DNA from: Variovorax sp. ZS18.2.2
GTDB taxonomy: Bacteria > Pseudomonadota > Gammaproteobacteria > Burkholderiales > Burkholderiaceae_C
Reading direction: 5' to 3'
Length of the DNA: 64,000 nt
Assembly (NCBI RefSeq): GCF_024701975.1
Contig: NZ_JANLNM010000001.1
Location: 62,001 to 126,000, forward strand
Of this stretch, positions 24,861 to 32,201 are shown in pieces; positions within the stretch are counted from its first letter, which is position 1, and each line of letters opens with the position of its first letter. The position numbers and the translations under genes were made by a program. A model generated the notes under the pieces. That model had not been told where the DNA came from. It did not search any database and saw nothing but the letters and a program-made list of their open reading frames with translations.

Positions 24861-25424
24861 ATGCATCCTCACGTCCTGCAACTAGATATTCAGGGCACGC
24901 CGCAAGCCTGGATTTCGCTGGAGCAGGCGGTGCTGCACTACGCCACCGGATCGGTCGCCTGGGAAGACGGCGTCCTGCCGCTGGCCACGCTGCGCGGCGG
25001 TTTCAACGTTGCGCGTGGTGTGCAGTCGCGCATCGAAGTGGCGCCCATCATCGCGCTGCGTGGCGCGTCGAAGATCAACCTGTTCGACGTGGTGCCCGGT
25101 GTCACCAAGAGCAAGCTGGTGCGTCGCGACCGTCACACCTGCGCGTACTGCGCGGGCGTGTTCCACGAACGCGATCTGCAATGCGAGCATGTGCTGCCCG
25201 AATCGCGCGGTGGCCCGTGGACCTGGACCAACCTGGTGAGCGCGTGCGCCGTCTGCAACAACAGGAAGGCCGCGCGCACGCCGGAGGAAGCCGGCATGCC
25301 GCTGGTCTATCTGCCCTATGTGCCGAGCCGCTTCGAGAGCTTTCTGCTCGAAGGCCGCAACATCCGCGCGGACGTGCACGAGTGGCTGGCGAAGCGGCTG
25401 CCCAAGGGCTCGCGGCTTCAATGA
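24861..25424 (+). CDS. HNH endonuclease
   Basis: 187 residues from the ATG at 24861, with a strong ribosome-binding site (AAGGAGG 24845-24851). Residues 1-90 form an N-terminal domain of beta strands (VLQLDIQGTPQAWISLEQA...PIIALRG); residues 91-140 are a Zn-stabilised HNH nuclease with C94, C97, C129, C132 and the catalytic set H110, N124, N133. A C-terminal tail has the MPLVYLPYVPSRFE segment typical of a widespread proteobacterial HNH family. Biological target unknown. It resembles in size and layout the HNH-only relatives of IscB (IshB), a comparison made by eye. Ends before a strong terminator. Confidence 0.88.
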   Translation: MHPHVLQLDIQGTPQAWISLEQAVLHYATGSVAWEDGVLPLATLRGGFNVARGVQSRIEVAPIIALRGASKINLFDVVPGVTKSKLVRRDRHTCAYCAGVFHERDLQCEHVLPESRGGPWTWTNLVSACAVCNNRKAARTPEEAGMPLVYLPYVPSRFESFLLEGRNIRADVHEWLAKRLPKGSRLQ

Positions 25425-25465
25425 GAGGGAGGGGGCTGTGCACTGGCTTGACGACCCTCATGAAA

Positions 25466-25497
25466 AAAGCCCGCTGTCGTCGGACAGCGGGCTTTCT
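25466..25497. terminator. bidirectional rho-independent terminator
   Basis: 12-bp stem AAGCCCGCTGTC / GACAGCGGGCTT (25467-25478 with 25483-25494), flanked by an A run on the left and T-rich sequence on the right. Serves the HNH gene on + and the small membrane-protein gene on -. Confidence 0.85.
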
Positions 25498-25515
25498 ATT
25501 GTGCGGATGGAACGT

Positions 25516-25692
25516 TCAGCGCCCGACGCCGAAGAAGCGATAGGCGATCACCCCAGCAGCCGCGAGGCCACCGACGATGATGCAGAGCACCTTGGTGACC
25601 CGACCATTGCCGCGCCTGGAGCGGCCCCAGTGTTCCGGCCCGATCAGGTCGATGGGGACGGTGGGTTTGCCTATGTCGGAAGCCTTTTCCAT
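25516..25692 (-). CDS. small single-pass membrane protein, hypothetical
   Basis: 58 residues starting MEKASDIGKP at 25692. An N-terminal soluble part with a charged patch (WGRSRRGNGR) is followed by one transmembrane helix (VTKVLCIIVGGLAAAGVIAY) and a short tail. A longer in-frame version exists upstream but would run through a - strand terminator at 25785-25810, so the short start is preferred. The ribosome-binding site is weak. Function unknown. Confidence 0.5.
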   Translation of the reverse strand: MEKASDIGKPTVPIDLIGPEHWGRSRRGNGRVTKVLCIIVGGLAAAGVIAYRFFGVGR

Positions 25693-25784
25693 GGGAGAAA
25701 TATAGCGCAGGCCGGAAATCACTTTGCCCGGCCGGTGGATTGTGTTGTCACCGGGCATCGCTGGTCGCGCTGGATGAGGGAGGG

Positions 25785-25810
25785 CAAAAAATAACCCGCC
25801 GAAGCGGGTC
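25785..25810 (-). terminator. rho-independent terminator on - strand with no obvious gene before it
   Basis: Stem ACCCGC/GCGGGT with a TTCG tetraloop, then TATTTTTTG when read on the - strand. No convincing - strand gene lies between it and 26400; a short RNA from 25810-25960 could end here. The rest of 25693-25964 holds nothing else I can support. Confidence 0.7.
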
Positions 25811-25964
25811 CAACGAGCTTTTCGCTTCGAAGTTGATGTCCCTGGAATCTTGATTGTTGTGATGCGTGACAGCGGGTACAAGATGCCATGTCATGCACGG
25901 GACTCTGTAGATTTGCGTTATCGAAGACCAGAACTGACAGTCTTAAATGTGAAATAGTGCATAT

Positions 25965-26387
25965 ATGAACAAAGAAATCATCCTTGAGAGTTTGACGCGC
26001 GCGCTCGAAAGCTGGATTCGCAATGCTTCCGCGGAGCAGCTCTGGCAGGTGCACCAGACGGGTGGGCTTGGCGCATCCATTCATGCGGAGAGCGACATCG
26101 TCCAGGTGCGTGTCGTACTCGGCGGTCCGCGCAATGCGCTGTCGGACATCGGCAAGACCGATGGGCGGTTGCCAGTCACTGAAGCGTTTCTGGGCAAGAG
26201 CGTCGCCGCCTGGGGCACGCCGCCTGCGCAGGGCAGTCCCGCGCGGGAACAGTGGTTCCTGTCGAACGAATTGGCCCAGGAACATGCGCGCCAATATCTG
26301 GCGGCCGAGGTCGACGAGAAGCGTGATGTGCTCGCGCGTTTCGTCGACGACTGGATGACGCGGCAGGGTGAGGCGGGTTCGCCGTGA
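25965..26387 (+). CDS. hypothetical protein
   Basis: 140 residues from the ATG at 25965. Soluble, mixed alpha/beta, no signal peptide or membrane segment; notable stretches are LTRALESWIRNASAEQLWQVHQTGG and the acidic C-terminal helix LAAEVDEKRDVLARFVDDWM. No family recognised. Single-gene unit: an unusually AT-rich upstream stretch (about 25920-25964) and a strong terminator 20 nt downstream. Confidence 0.65.
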   Translation: MNKEIILESLTRALESWIRNASAEQLWQVHQTGGLGASIHAESDIVQVRVVLGGPRNALSDIGKTDGRLPVTEAFLGKSVAAWGTPPAQGSPAREQWFLSNELAQEHARQYLAAEVDEKRDVLARFVDDWMTRQGEAGSP

Positions 26388-26407
26388 CGTGATGTCGGCG
26401 AGCAAAT

Positions 26408-26443
26408 AAAAAAGCCTGCGACCGGTGAGGTTGCAGGCTTTTT
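26408..26443. terminator. bidirectional rho-independent terminator
   Basis: 10-bp stem AAAAGCCTGC/GCAGGCTTTT (26410-26419 with 26433-26442) with A run left and T run right. Ends the hypothetical gene on + and tRNA-Lys on -. Confidence 0.85.
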
Positions 26444-26463
26444 CAGCGTTTCCGCCATGTTGG

Positions 26464-26539
26464 TGGTGGGCCCTGAGTGACTCGAACACTCGACCTACGG
26501 ATTAAGAGTCCGCTGCTCTACCAACTGAGCTAAGAGCCC
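26464..26539 (-). tRNA. tRNA-Lys(CTT)
   Basis: Cloverleaf on the - strand: acceptor GGGCTCT/AGGGCCC, D stem GCTC/GAGC, anticodon loop CTCTTAA (anticodon CTT), T loop TTCGAGT, A73 and encoded CCA (26464-26466). A canonical sequence, probably a housekeeping copy. Confidence 0.93.
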
Positions 26540-26683
26540 CTGCACTGTAAGCGACTAGCGTTTTCAGGCAAGACCACGAGTATATCCCAGAATTTTCCGG
26601 TGTCCAAAAAAATTGTGAACCGCGGCGTTAGGATGCGCCACCGACGGGGCCATTCCCCTCCTCACAATCAGGAGCATTTTCTT

Positions 26684-27391
26684 ATGAGCGATGCAAACAC
26701 CACGCCCCATGTCGTGATCACCGGTGCTGCGGGCGCGCTGGGTCGGGCCATGGCGCAGCACTTCCTTGAGCAAGGCGCACGCCTTGCACTGGTCGATCAC
26801 CATGCAGGTCGATTGGCCGAGGTCTTCCCGGGGCTCGACAACTCGCAGCACCTGCTGCTCGCAGGCGACGTGACCTCGGCACCCGACATGGCCGAACTGA
26901 CCGGCCAGGTGCTCAAGGCATTCGGCCGTGTCGACGCGCTCGTGCACATTGCCGGTGGCTTCGAAATGGGCGAGGCAACGCATGCGCTGTCGCGTGCGAG
27001 CTGGGACCGCATGATGAATCTCAACGCTTGGTCGTTCGTCGCGGTGACGCAGGCCGTGCTGCCCTCGATGATCGAGCGCAAGGCCGGCCGCATAGTCGCC
27101 GTGACGGCGAAGGTTGCGGCGCGCGGAGTGCCGGCAATGGCCGCGTACATCGCATCGAAGAGCGCATTGCAGCGCTTGGTGGAAGCGATGGCTGCCGAAG
27201 CCGCGCCGCACGGCGTCAGCGTGAACAGCGTCGCACCGAGCGTGCTGGACACACCAGCGAATCGCCAGGCGATGCCCGATGCCAATCCGGCCGAGTGGGT
27301 GTCGACGTCGGTCGCGGCGCAGACCATCGGTTTTCTCGCATCGCCTGCCGCGGCGGCGTTGCATGGCCAGCATCTGACGCTCGATACCTGA
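26684..27391 (+). CDS. short-chain dehydrogenase/reductase
   Basis: 235 residues from the ATG at 26684, with AGGAG at 26670. SDR motifs: TGAAGALG cofactor loop, HIAGG in place of NNAG, and YIASK. Short version of the FabG family, C-terminus truncated compared with typical 245-255 residues. Stands alone between tRNA-Lys (-) and tRNA-Ala (-) and is followed by a strong terminator. Substrate unknown. Confidence 0.88.
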   Translation: MSDANTTPHVVITGAAGALGRAMAQHFLEQGARLALVDHHAGRLAEVFPGLDNSQHLLLAGDVTSAPDMAELTGQVLKAFGRVDALVHIAGGFEMGEATHALSRASWDRMMNLNAWSFVAVTQAVLPSMIERKAGRIVAVTAKVAARGVPAMAAYIASKSALQRLVEAMAAEAAPHGVSVNSVAPSVLDTPANRQAMPDANPAEWVSTSVAAQTIGFLASPAAAALHGQHLTLDT

Positions 27392-27402
27392 GCGCCAAAA
27401 AG

Positions 27403-27432
27403 AAAAGGCCTTGGCGGTTGCCAAGGCCTTTT
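27403..27432. terminator. bidirectional rho-independent terminator
   Basis: Perfect 13-bp stem AAAAGGCCTTGGC/GCCAAGGCCTTTT with a GGTT loop. Serves the SDR gene (+) and tRNA-Ala (-). Confidence 0.88.
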
Positions 27433-27441
27433 CAAATCGGT

Positions 27442-27517
<76 letters not shown>

Positions 27518-27606
27518 AACACGACGTAAATTCTAACCAGACTCCCGTCCCGGCGCACGTTGTCGTGCCAAGATTCGCGCCTCGCAAAACCAAGAGCAGC
27601 AATCGC

Positions 27607-28473
27607 ATGGCCTCGTACGACCCCGCCTGGCTGGAAGGCATGTACAACAACCTCGCGCGGGTGAAAAACCATCCGGCGTACTTCGAGCGCTGGACGCGCG
27701 AATCGGCTGCGGTACGTGATGCCTTGCCGGGCCGGATCGACCTGCGCTACGGCGAAGGCCCGAACGAAACGCTCGACATTTTTCCGGCGCCGATCCCCGA
27801 CGCGCCGGTCCTGGTCTTCATCCACGGCGGCTACTGGCGCGCGATGGACAAGAGCCAGCATTCCTTCATCGCGCCATCGTTCAACGACCGCGGCATCTGC
27901 GTCGTCGTGCCCAACTACGCGCTGTGTCCCGGGCCCGTCGAAGCGCCCGTCACCGTGCCGGATATCCTCATGCAGGTGCTGCGTGCGCTCGAATGGACCT
28001 GGCGCCACGTCACGGCCTACGGCGGCGATCCCTCGCGCATCACCGTCGCGGGACATTCGGCCGGTGGCCACATGGCGGCGGCCTTGTTGTCCTGCGATTG
28101 GAAAGCAGTCGCACCCGATCTGCCCGCGCAGCTGGCGCGCAATGCGCTCTCGATCTCGGGCCTGTACGACCTACGACCGCTGCAACGCACACCGTTCCTG
28201 GAGCACACGCTGAAGCTGACCGATGCAGATGCCCGTCGTGCGAGCCCGGCGCTCTGGCCCGCGCCGCCGCGCGGCCAACTCTACGCGGCTGTTGGTGGCG
28301 AAGAGAGCCCCGAATTCATCCGCCACAACGCGATGATCCGCGACGCCTGGGGCCGCAACGCTGTGCCGGTGTGCGAGGTGCTCCCGGGCCTCGACCACTT
28401 CGGCGTGGTCGATGCATTCGCAGATCCGGCCCACTCGCTGCACCGCCACGCGGTGCAACTGCTCGAAGCCTGA
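27607..28473 (+). CDS. alpha/beta hydrolase (arylformamidase/esterase-like)
   Basis: 288 residues starting MASYDPAWLEGMYNN at 27607. Alpha/beta hydrolase with oxyanion motif HGGYWR near residue 79, nucleophile elbow GHSAGGHMA near 153 and a late catalytic His in LDHFGVVD. The HGGYW form is typical of the eukaryotic-type kynurenine formamidase/arylformamidase branch. Substrate not determined. Convergent with guaC, stops 25 nt apart. Confidence 0.85.
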   Translation: MASYDPAWLEGMYNNLARVKNHPAYFERWTRESAAVRDALPGRIDLRYGEGPNETLDIFPAPIPDAPVLVFIHGGYWRAMDKSQHSFIAPSFNDRGICVVVPNYALCPGPVEAPVTVPDILMQVLRALEWTWRHVTAYGGDPSRITVAGHSAGGHMAAALLSCDWKAVAPDLPAQLARNALSISGLYDLRPLQRTPFLEHTLKLTDADARRASPALWPAPPRGQLYAAVGGEESPEFIRHNAMIRDAWGRNAVPVCEVLPGLDHFGVVDAFADPAHSLHRHAVQLLEA

Positions 28474-28498
28474 CCGGCACGGTCCCGGAGCGAGGCGG

Positions 28499-29476
28499 CT
28501 ACATCAGCAGGTGTTCGCCCGCGTTGTCGCCGCCCAGCGTGACGTAGTTGACCTTGCGGATGTCCATCAGCGTGCGGCCGCCCGCATAGCTGATGGAGCT
28601 CTGCACGTCCTGCTCCATCTCGACCAGCGTGTCCGCAAGCTTGCCCTTGATCGGTTCGAGGATGCGCTTGCCCTCGACGTGCTTGTACTCGCCCTTGTTG
28701 AAGTCGCTGGCCGAGCCGTAGTACTCCTTGAAGAGCGTGCCGTCGACCTCGACCGTCTTGCCCGGCGATTCTTCATGCCCTGCGAACAGCGAGCCGATCA
28801 TCACCATCGATGCACCGAAGCGCACGCTCTTGGCGATGTCGCCGTGGTCGCGAATGCCGCCGTCGGCAATGATCGGCTTGGTCGCCACGCGCGCGCACCA
28901 CTTGAGCGCCGACAGCTGCCAGCCACCCGTGCCGAAGCCGGTCTTGAGCTTGGTGATGCAGACCTTGCCCGGGCCGATGCCGACCTTGGTTGCGTCCGCG
29001 CCCCAGTTCTCCAGGTCGATCACCGCTTCGGGCGTGCCGACGTTGCCGGCGATCACGAAGGCCTTGGGCAGCTTCTCCTTGAGGTAGCCGATCATGTTCT
29101 TCACGCTGTCGGCATGACCGTGCGCGATGTCGATCGTGATGTATTCGGGCACGAGACCTTGCGCCACCAGCTGGTCGACGGTCTCGTAGTCGGGCTTCTT
29201 CACGCCGAGCGAGATGGAGGCGAACACGCCCTTGCCCTGCATGTCCTTGACGAACTTCACGTTGTCCAGGTCGAAGCGGTGCATCACGTAGAAGTAGCCG
29301 TTTTGCGCGAGCCACAGGCAGATCGACTCGTCGACCACCGTCTTCATGTTGGCCGGCACCACCGGCAGGCGGAACGTGCGTTCGCCCAGCGTCACGCTGG
29401 CGTCGCATTCCGAGCGGCTCTCCACGCGGCACTTGCGGGGGAGCAAAAGGATGTTGTCGTAATCGAAAATCTGCAT
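28499..29476 (-). CDS. guaC: GMP reductase
   Basis: 325 residues. IMPDH/GMP-reductase fold: start [25 protein letters not shown], the phosphate-binding and active Cys loop [17 protein letters not shown], and [14 protein letters not shown]. Matches the shorter GMPR branch without CBS domains. Converts GMP to IMP and ammonia with NADPH in purine salvage. Its 5' leader contains a strong hairpin with a U tract in the sense direction (29565-29598), which looks like a transcriptional attenuator. Confidence 0.95.
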   Translation of the reverse strand: MQIFDYDNILLLPRKCRVESRSECDASVTLGERTFRLPVVPANMKTVVDESICLWLAQNGYFYVMHRFDLDNVKFVKDMQGKGVFASISLGVKKPDYETVDQLVAQGLVPEYITIDIAHGHADSVKNMIGYLKEKLPKAFVIAGNVGTPEAVIDLENWGADATKVGIGPGKVCITKLKTGFGTGGWQLSALKWCARVATKPIIADGGIRDHGDIAKSVRFGASMVMIGSLFAGHEESPGKTVEVDGTLFKEYYGSASDFNKGEYKHVEGKRILEPIKGKLADTLVEMEQDVQSSISYAGGRTLMDIRKVNYVTLGGDNAGEHLLM

Positions 29477-29564
29477 GACCAGGCTCCTGAAAGGAATCGT
29501 TGAAAAAAACGAATGAGCGCTTGGTCCGGCCGGTCATTGCGGCGTCTTTCAGCAAAAGACGGGC

Positions 29565-29598
29565 ACAAAAAACCGGGCGCAAGAATCTTGGGCCCGGT
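29565..29598 (-). terminator. terminator-like hairpin in the guaC leader
   Basis: Read on the - strand: ACCGGGC, inner CAAG/CTTG, then GCCCGGT followed by TTTTTTG (stem positions 29572-29578 with 29592-29598, inner 29580-29583 with 29587-29590). It lies about 90 nt upstream of the guaC start and no - strand gene precedes it, since uvrD is on the other strand. This points to premature termination of guaC rather than to the end of another gene. Confidence 0.7.
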
Positions 29599-29644
29599 GA
29601 TTGATTTTACGCGGTGTCCTGAAGGCAGGTCTTCCAGTTCTTCG

Positions 29645-29681
29645 TATAACCCGCATACGCGGTGGTTTCTACAATCGGTGG
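29645..29681 (+). promoter_or_regulatory. candidate uvrD promoter close to the start codon
   Basis: A TACAAT box at 29670-29675 ends only 6 nt before the uvrD ATG (29682), with a weak -35-like TTCGTA at 29641. If used, the mRNA would begin at or next to the ATG. Confidence 0.35.
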
Positions 29682-32093
29682 ATGTTGTTTAACGATCCTG
29701 CGGCTGATGCCAACCCCTCGGAACTGCCGCTGTTGCAGAACCTGAACCCGGAGCAGCGCGCTGCGGTCACCTTGCCACAGGGCAATGCGCTCATCCTGGC
29801 GGGCGCCGGTTCCGGCAAGACCCGGGTGCTCACCACCCGCATCGCCTGGCTGCTGCAGACCGGCCAGGTCTCCGCCGGCGGCATCCTCGCCGTGACCTTC
29901 ACCAACAAGGCCGCCAAGGAAATGATGACGCGGCTGACGGCGATCCTGCCGGTCAACGTGCGCGGCATGTGGATCGGCACCTTCCACGGCCTGTGCAACC
30001 GCCTGCTGCGCGCCCACTGGAAGCTCGCCAACCTGCCTTCCACCTTCCAGATCCTCGATACGCAAGACCAGCTCTCGGCCATCAAGCGCCTGATGAAGCA
30101 GTTCAACGTCGACGACGAGCGCTTTCCCGCCAAGCAGACCCAGTGGTTCATCGCCGGCGCCAAGGAAGACGGCCTGCGTCCGAAGGGTGTGGAGATCCGC
30201 AGCGACGACGACCGCAAGAAGGTCGAGCTCTACCAGCTCTACGAAGAGCAATGCCAGCGCGAAGGCGTGGTCGACTTCGGCGAGCTCATGCTGCGCAGCT
30301 ACGAGCTGCTGCGCGACAACGATCCGGTGCGCGAGCACTATCAACGGCGCTTTCGCCACATCCTGATCGACGAGTTCCAGGACACCAACCGCCTGCAGTA
30401 CGCGTGGATCAAGATGCTCTCGGGCCACACGGTCGGCGGCCAGTTCACGCCGAACCCGAACAACAGCGTGATCGCGGTGGGCGACGACGACCAGAGCATC
30501 TACGCCTTCCGCGGTGCGCGCGTGGGCAACATGGCCGACTTCGTGCGCGAGTTCGACGTGCAGCACCAGATCAAGCTGGAGCAGAACTACCGCAGCTACA
30601 GCAACATCCTCGACTCGGCCAACGAGCTCATCAGCCACAACAAGAAGCGCCTGGGCAAGAACCTGCGCACCGACCAGGGCCCGGGCGAGCCGGTGCGCGT
30701 GTACGAATCGCCCACCGATCTCGCCGAGGCGCAGTGGATGGTCGAGGAAATGCGCCAGCTCGTGCGCGACGGCTTCGACCGCAAGGAGATGGCCGTGCTC
30801 TACCGCAGCAATGCGCAGAGCCGGGTGATCGAAACGGCGCTCTTCAATGCCTCGGTGCCGTACCGCGTGTATGGGGGCCTCCGCTTCTTCGAGCGCGCCG
30901 AAATCAAGCACGCGCTGGCCTACCTGCGCCTCCTGGAGAACAAGGACGACGACACCAGCTTCCTGCGCGTCGTCAACTTTCCGCCGCGCGGCATCGGCGC
31001 ACGCACGCTCGAAACCCTGCAGGACGCGGCGCGTGCGGCGGGGCGTTCGCTGCATGACGCGGTCAGCGTGGTTGGCGGCAAGGCGGGCGCGAACCTCACG
31101 GGCTTCGTCGCCAAGATCGACGTGCTGCGGGAGCAGACCCAGGGTGTGAGCCTGCGCGAAATCATCGAGCTGGTGCTCGATCACAGCGGCCTCGTCGAAC
31201 ACTACAAGGCCGACCGCGAAGGCGCCGATCGACTGGAGAATCTGGACGAACTGGTGAATGCGGCCGAGAGCTTCGTCACGCAGGAAGGCTTCGGCCGCGA
31301 TGCGGTGGCGCTGCCGGTCGATGAACTGCGCCAGTCGCCCGCGAGCCAGGGCATCGATCCGACCCGCCCGGTGCTCGACGAGCCGCTCGCCCCCGACGCC
31401 GAAACCGGCGAAACGCTGAGCCCGCTGGCGGCGTTCCTCACGCACGCCGCGCTCGAGTCGGGCGACAACCAGGCGCAGGCCGGCCAGGACGCGGTGCAGC
31501 TCATGACGGTGCACGCTGCCAAGGGCCTCGAATTCGACTGCGTGTTCATCACCGGCATGGAAGAGGGCTTGTTCCCGCACGAGAACTCGATGAGCGATTT
31601 CGAGAGCCTCGAGGAAGAACGCCGCCTGATGTACGTGGCGATCACGCGCGCCCGCAAGCGCCTGTACCTGAGCCATTCGCAGACGCGCATGCTGCACGGC
31701 CAGACCCGGTACAACGTCAAGAGCCGCTTCTTTGACGAACTGCCCGAAGGCGCGCTCAAGTGGCTCACGCCGAAGAACCAGGGCTTCACGCCATCGGCCT
31801 TCGGCTACGGCGGCGGCTACGCGAGCACGCGTGGTGGCAGTGGCGGCTACAGCGGTGGAAGCAGCAGCTACGGCGGCAGCAAGGACACCTTCGCCAGTCC
31901 GCCGGTGCCACCGCAGAAGACCGCACCGTCGCACGGCCTGCGTTCGGGCATGCAGGTGTTCCACAACAAGTTCGGCGAGGGCACGGTGGTGGCCCTCGAA
32001 GGCTCGGGCGACGACGCGCGCGCGCAGGTCAAGTTCACGCGGCACGGCGTGAAGTGGCTGGCGCTGTCGGTGGCCAAGCTCACGCCGGTCTGA
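29682..32093 (+). CDS. uvrD: UvrD/PcrA-type DNA helicase
   Basis: 803 residues from the ATG at 29682. SF1A helicase: Walker A AGAGSGKT (~40-47), FTNKAAKEM, DEFQDTN, GDDDQSIYAFRGA, EQNYRS, MTVHAAKGLEFDCVF and ITRARKRLY in order. A Gly/Ser-rich linker (SAFGYGGGYASTRGGSGGYSGG, about residues 705-740) leads to a C-terminal Tudor-like domain (MQVFHNKFGEGTVVALEG) that contacts RNA polymerase in PcrA. Acts in nucleotide-excision and mismatch repair and removal of blocked polymerase. No clear Shine-Dalgarno sequence. Confidence 0.95.
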   Translation: MLFNDPAADANPSELPLLQNLNPEQRAAVTLPQGNALILAGAGSGKTRVLTTRIAWLLQTGQVSAGGILAVTFTNKAAKEMMTRLTAILPVNVRGMWIGTFHGLCNRLLRAHWKLANLPSTFQILDTQDQLSAIKRLMKQFNVDDERFPAKQTQWFIAGAKEDGLRPKGVEIRSDDDRKKVELYQLYEEQCQREGVVDFGELMLRSYELLRDNDPVREHYQRRFRHILIDEFQDTNRLQYAWIKMLSGHTVGGQFTPNPNNSVIAVGDDDQSIYAFRGARVGNMADFVREFDVQHQIKLEQNYRSYSNILDSANELISHNKKRLGKNLRTDQGPGEPVRVYESPTDLAEAQWMVEEMRQLVRDGFDRKEMAVLYRSNAQSRVIETALFNASVPYRVYGGLRFFERAEIKHALAYLRLLENKDDDTSFLRVVNFPPRGIGARTLETLQDAARAAGRSLHDAVSVVGGKAGANLTGFVAKIDVLREQTQGVSLREIIELVLDHSGLVEHYKADREGADRLENLDELVNAAESFVTQEGFGRDAVALPVDELRQSPASQGIDPTRPVLDEPLAPDAETGETLSPLAAFLTHAALESGDNQAQAGQDAVQLMTVHAAKGLEFDCVFITGMEEGLFPHENSMSDFESLEEERRLMYVAITRARKRLYLSHSQTRMLHGQTRYNVKSRFFDELPEGALKWLTPKNQGFTPSAFGYGGGYASTRGGSGGYSGGSSSYGGSKDTFASPPVPPQKTAPSHGLRSGMQVFHNKFGEGTVVALEGSGDDARAQVKFTRHGVKWLALSVAKLTPV

Positions 32094-32201
32094 GGCTGCT
32101 ACCAAACCTATAGCTGACAGCATAGGCCGGGCGGGCGCCGCAGCGGCTTCAGCCTAGATCAGCCGTACACTCCGGACTCGCCAAAACATGGGGAGTCAGG
32201 G

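Noticed and set aside
24861..25424. HEARO/IsrB-type RNA-guided nuclease
   Set aside because: IsrB and IscB carry a RuvC domain and are about twice as long; this protein has only HNH. Only the weaker IshB-like comparison is kept.
23270..26387. Prophage remnant
   Set aside because: Only an HTH gene and an HNH gene would fit; there is no integrase, structural gene or att-like duplication of the tRNA ends.
29477..29681. Known purine riboswitch upstream of guaC
   Set aside because: The three-way-junction purine aptamer consensus was not found; only the terminator-like hairpin is supported.
29607..32123. 838-codon open frame on the - strand across uvrD
   Set aside because: It is antisense to a helicase with all motifs, and has the His/Ala/Val-rich composition typical of the complement of GC-rich genes.
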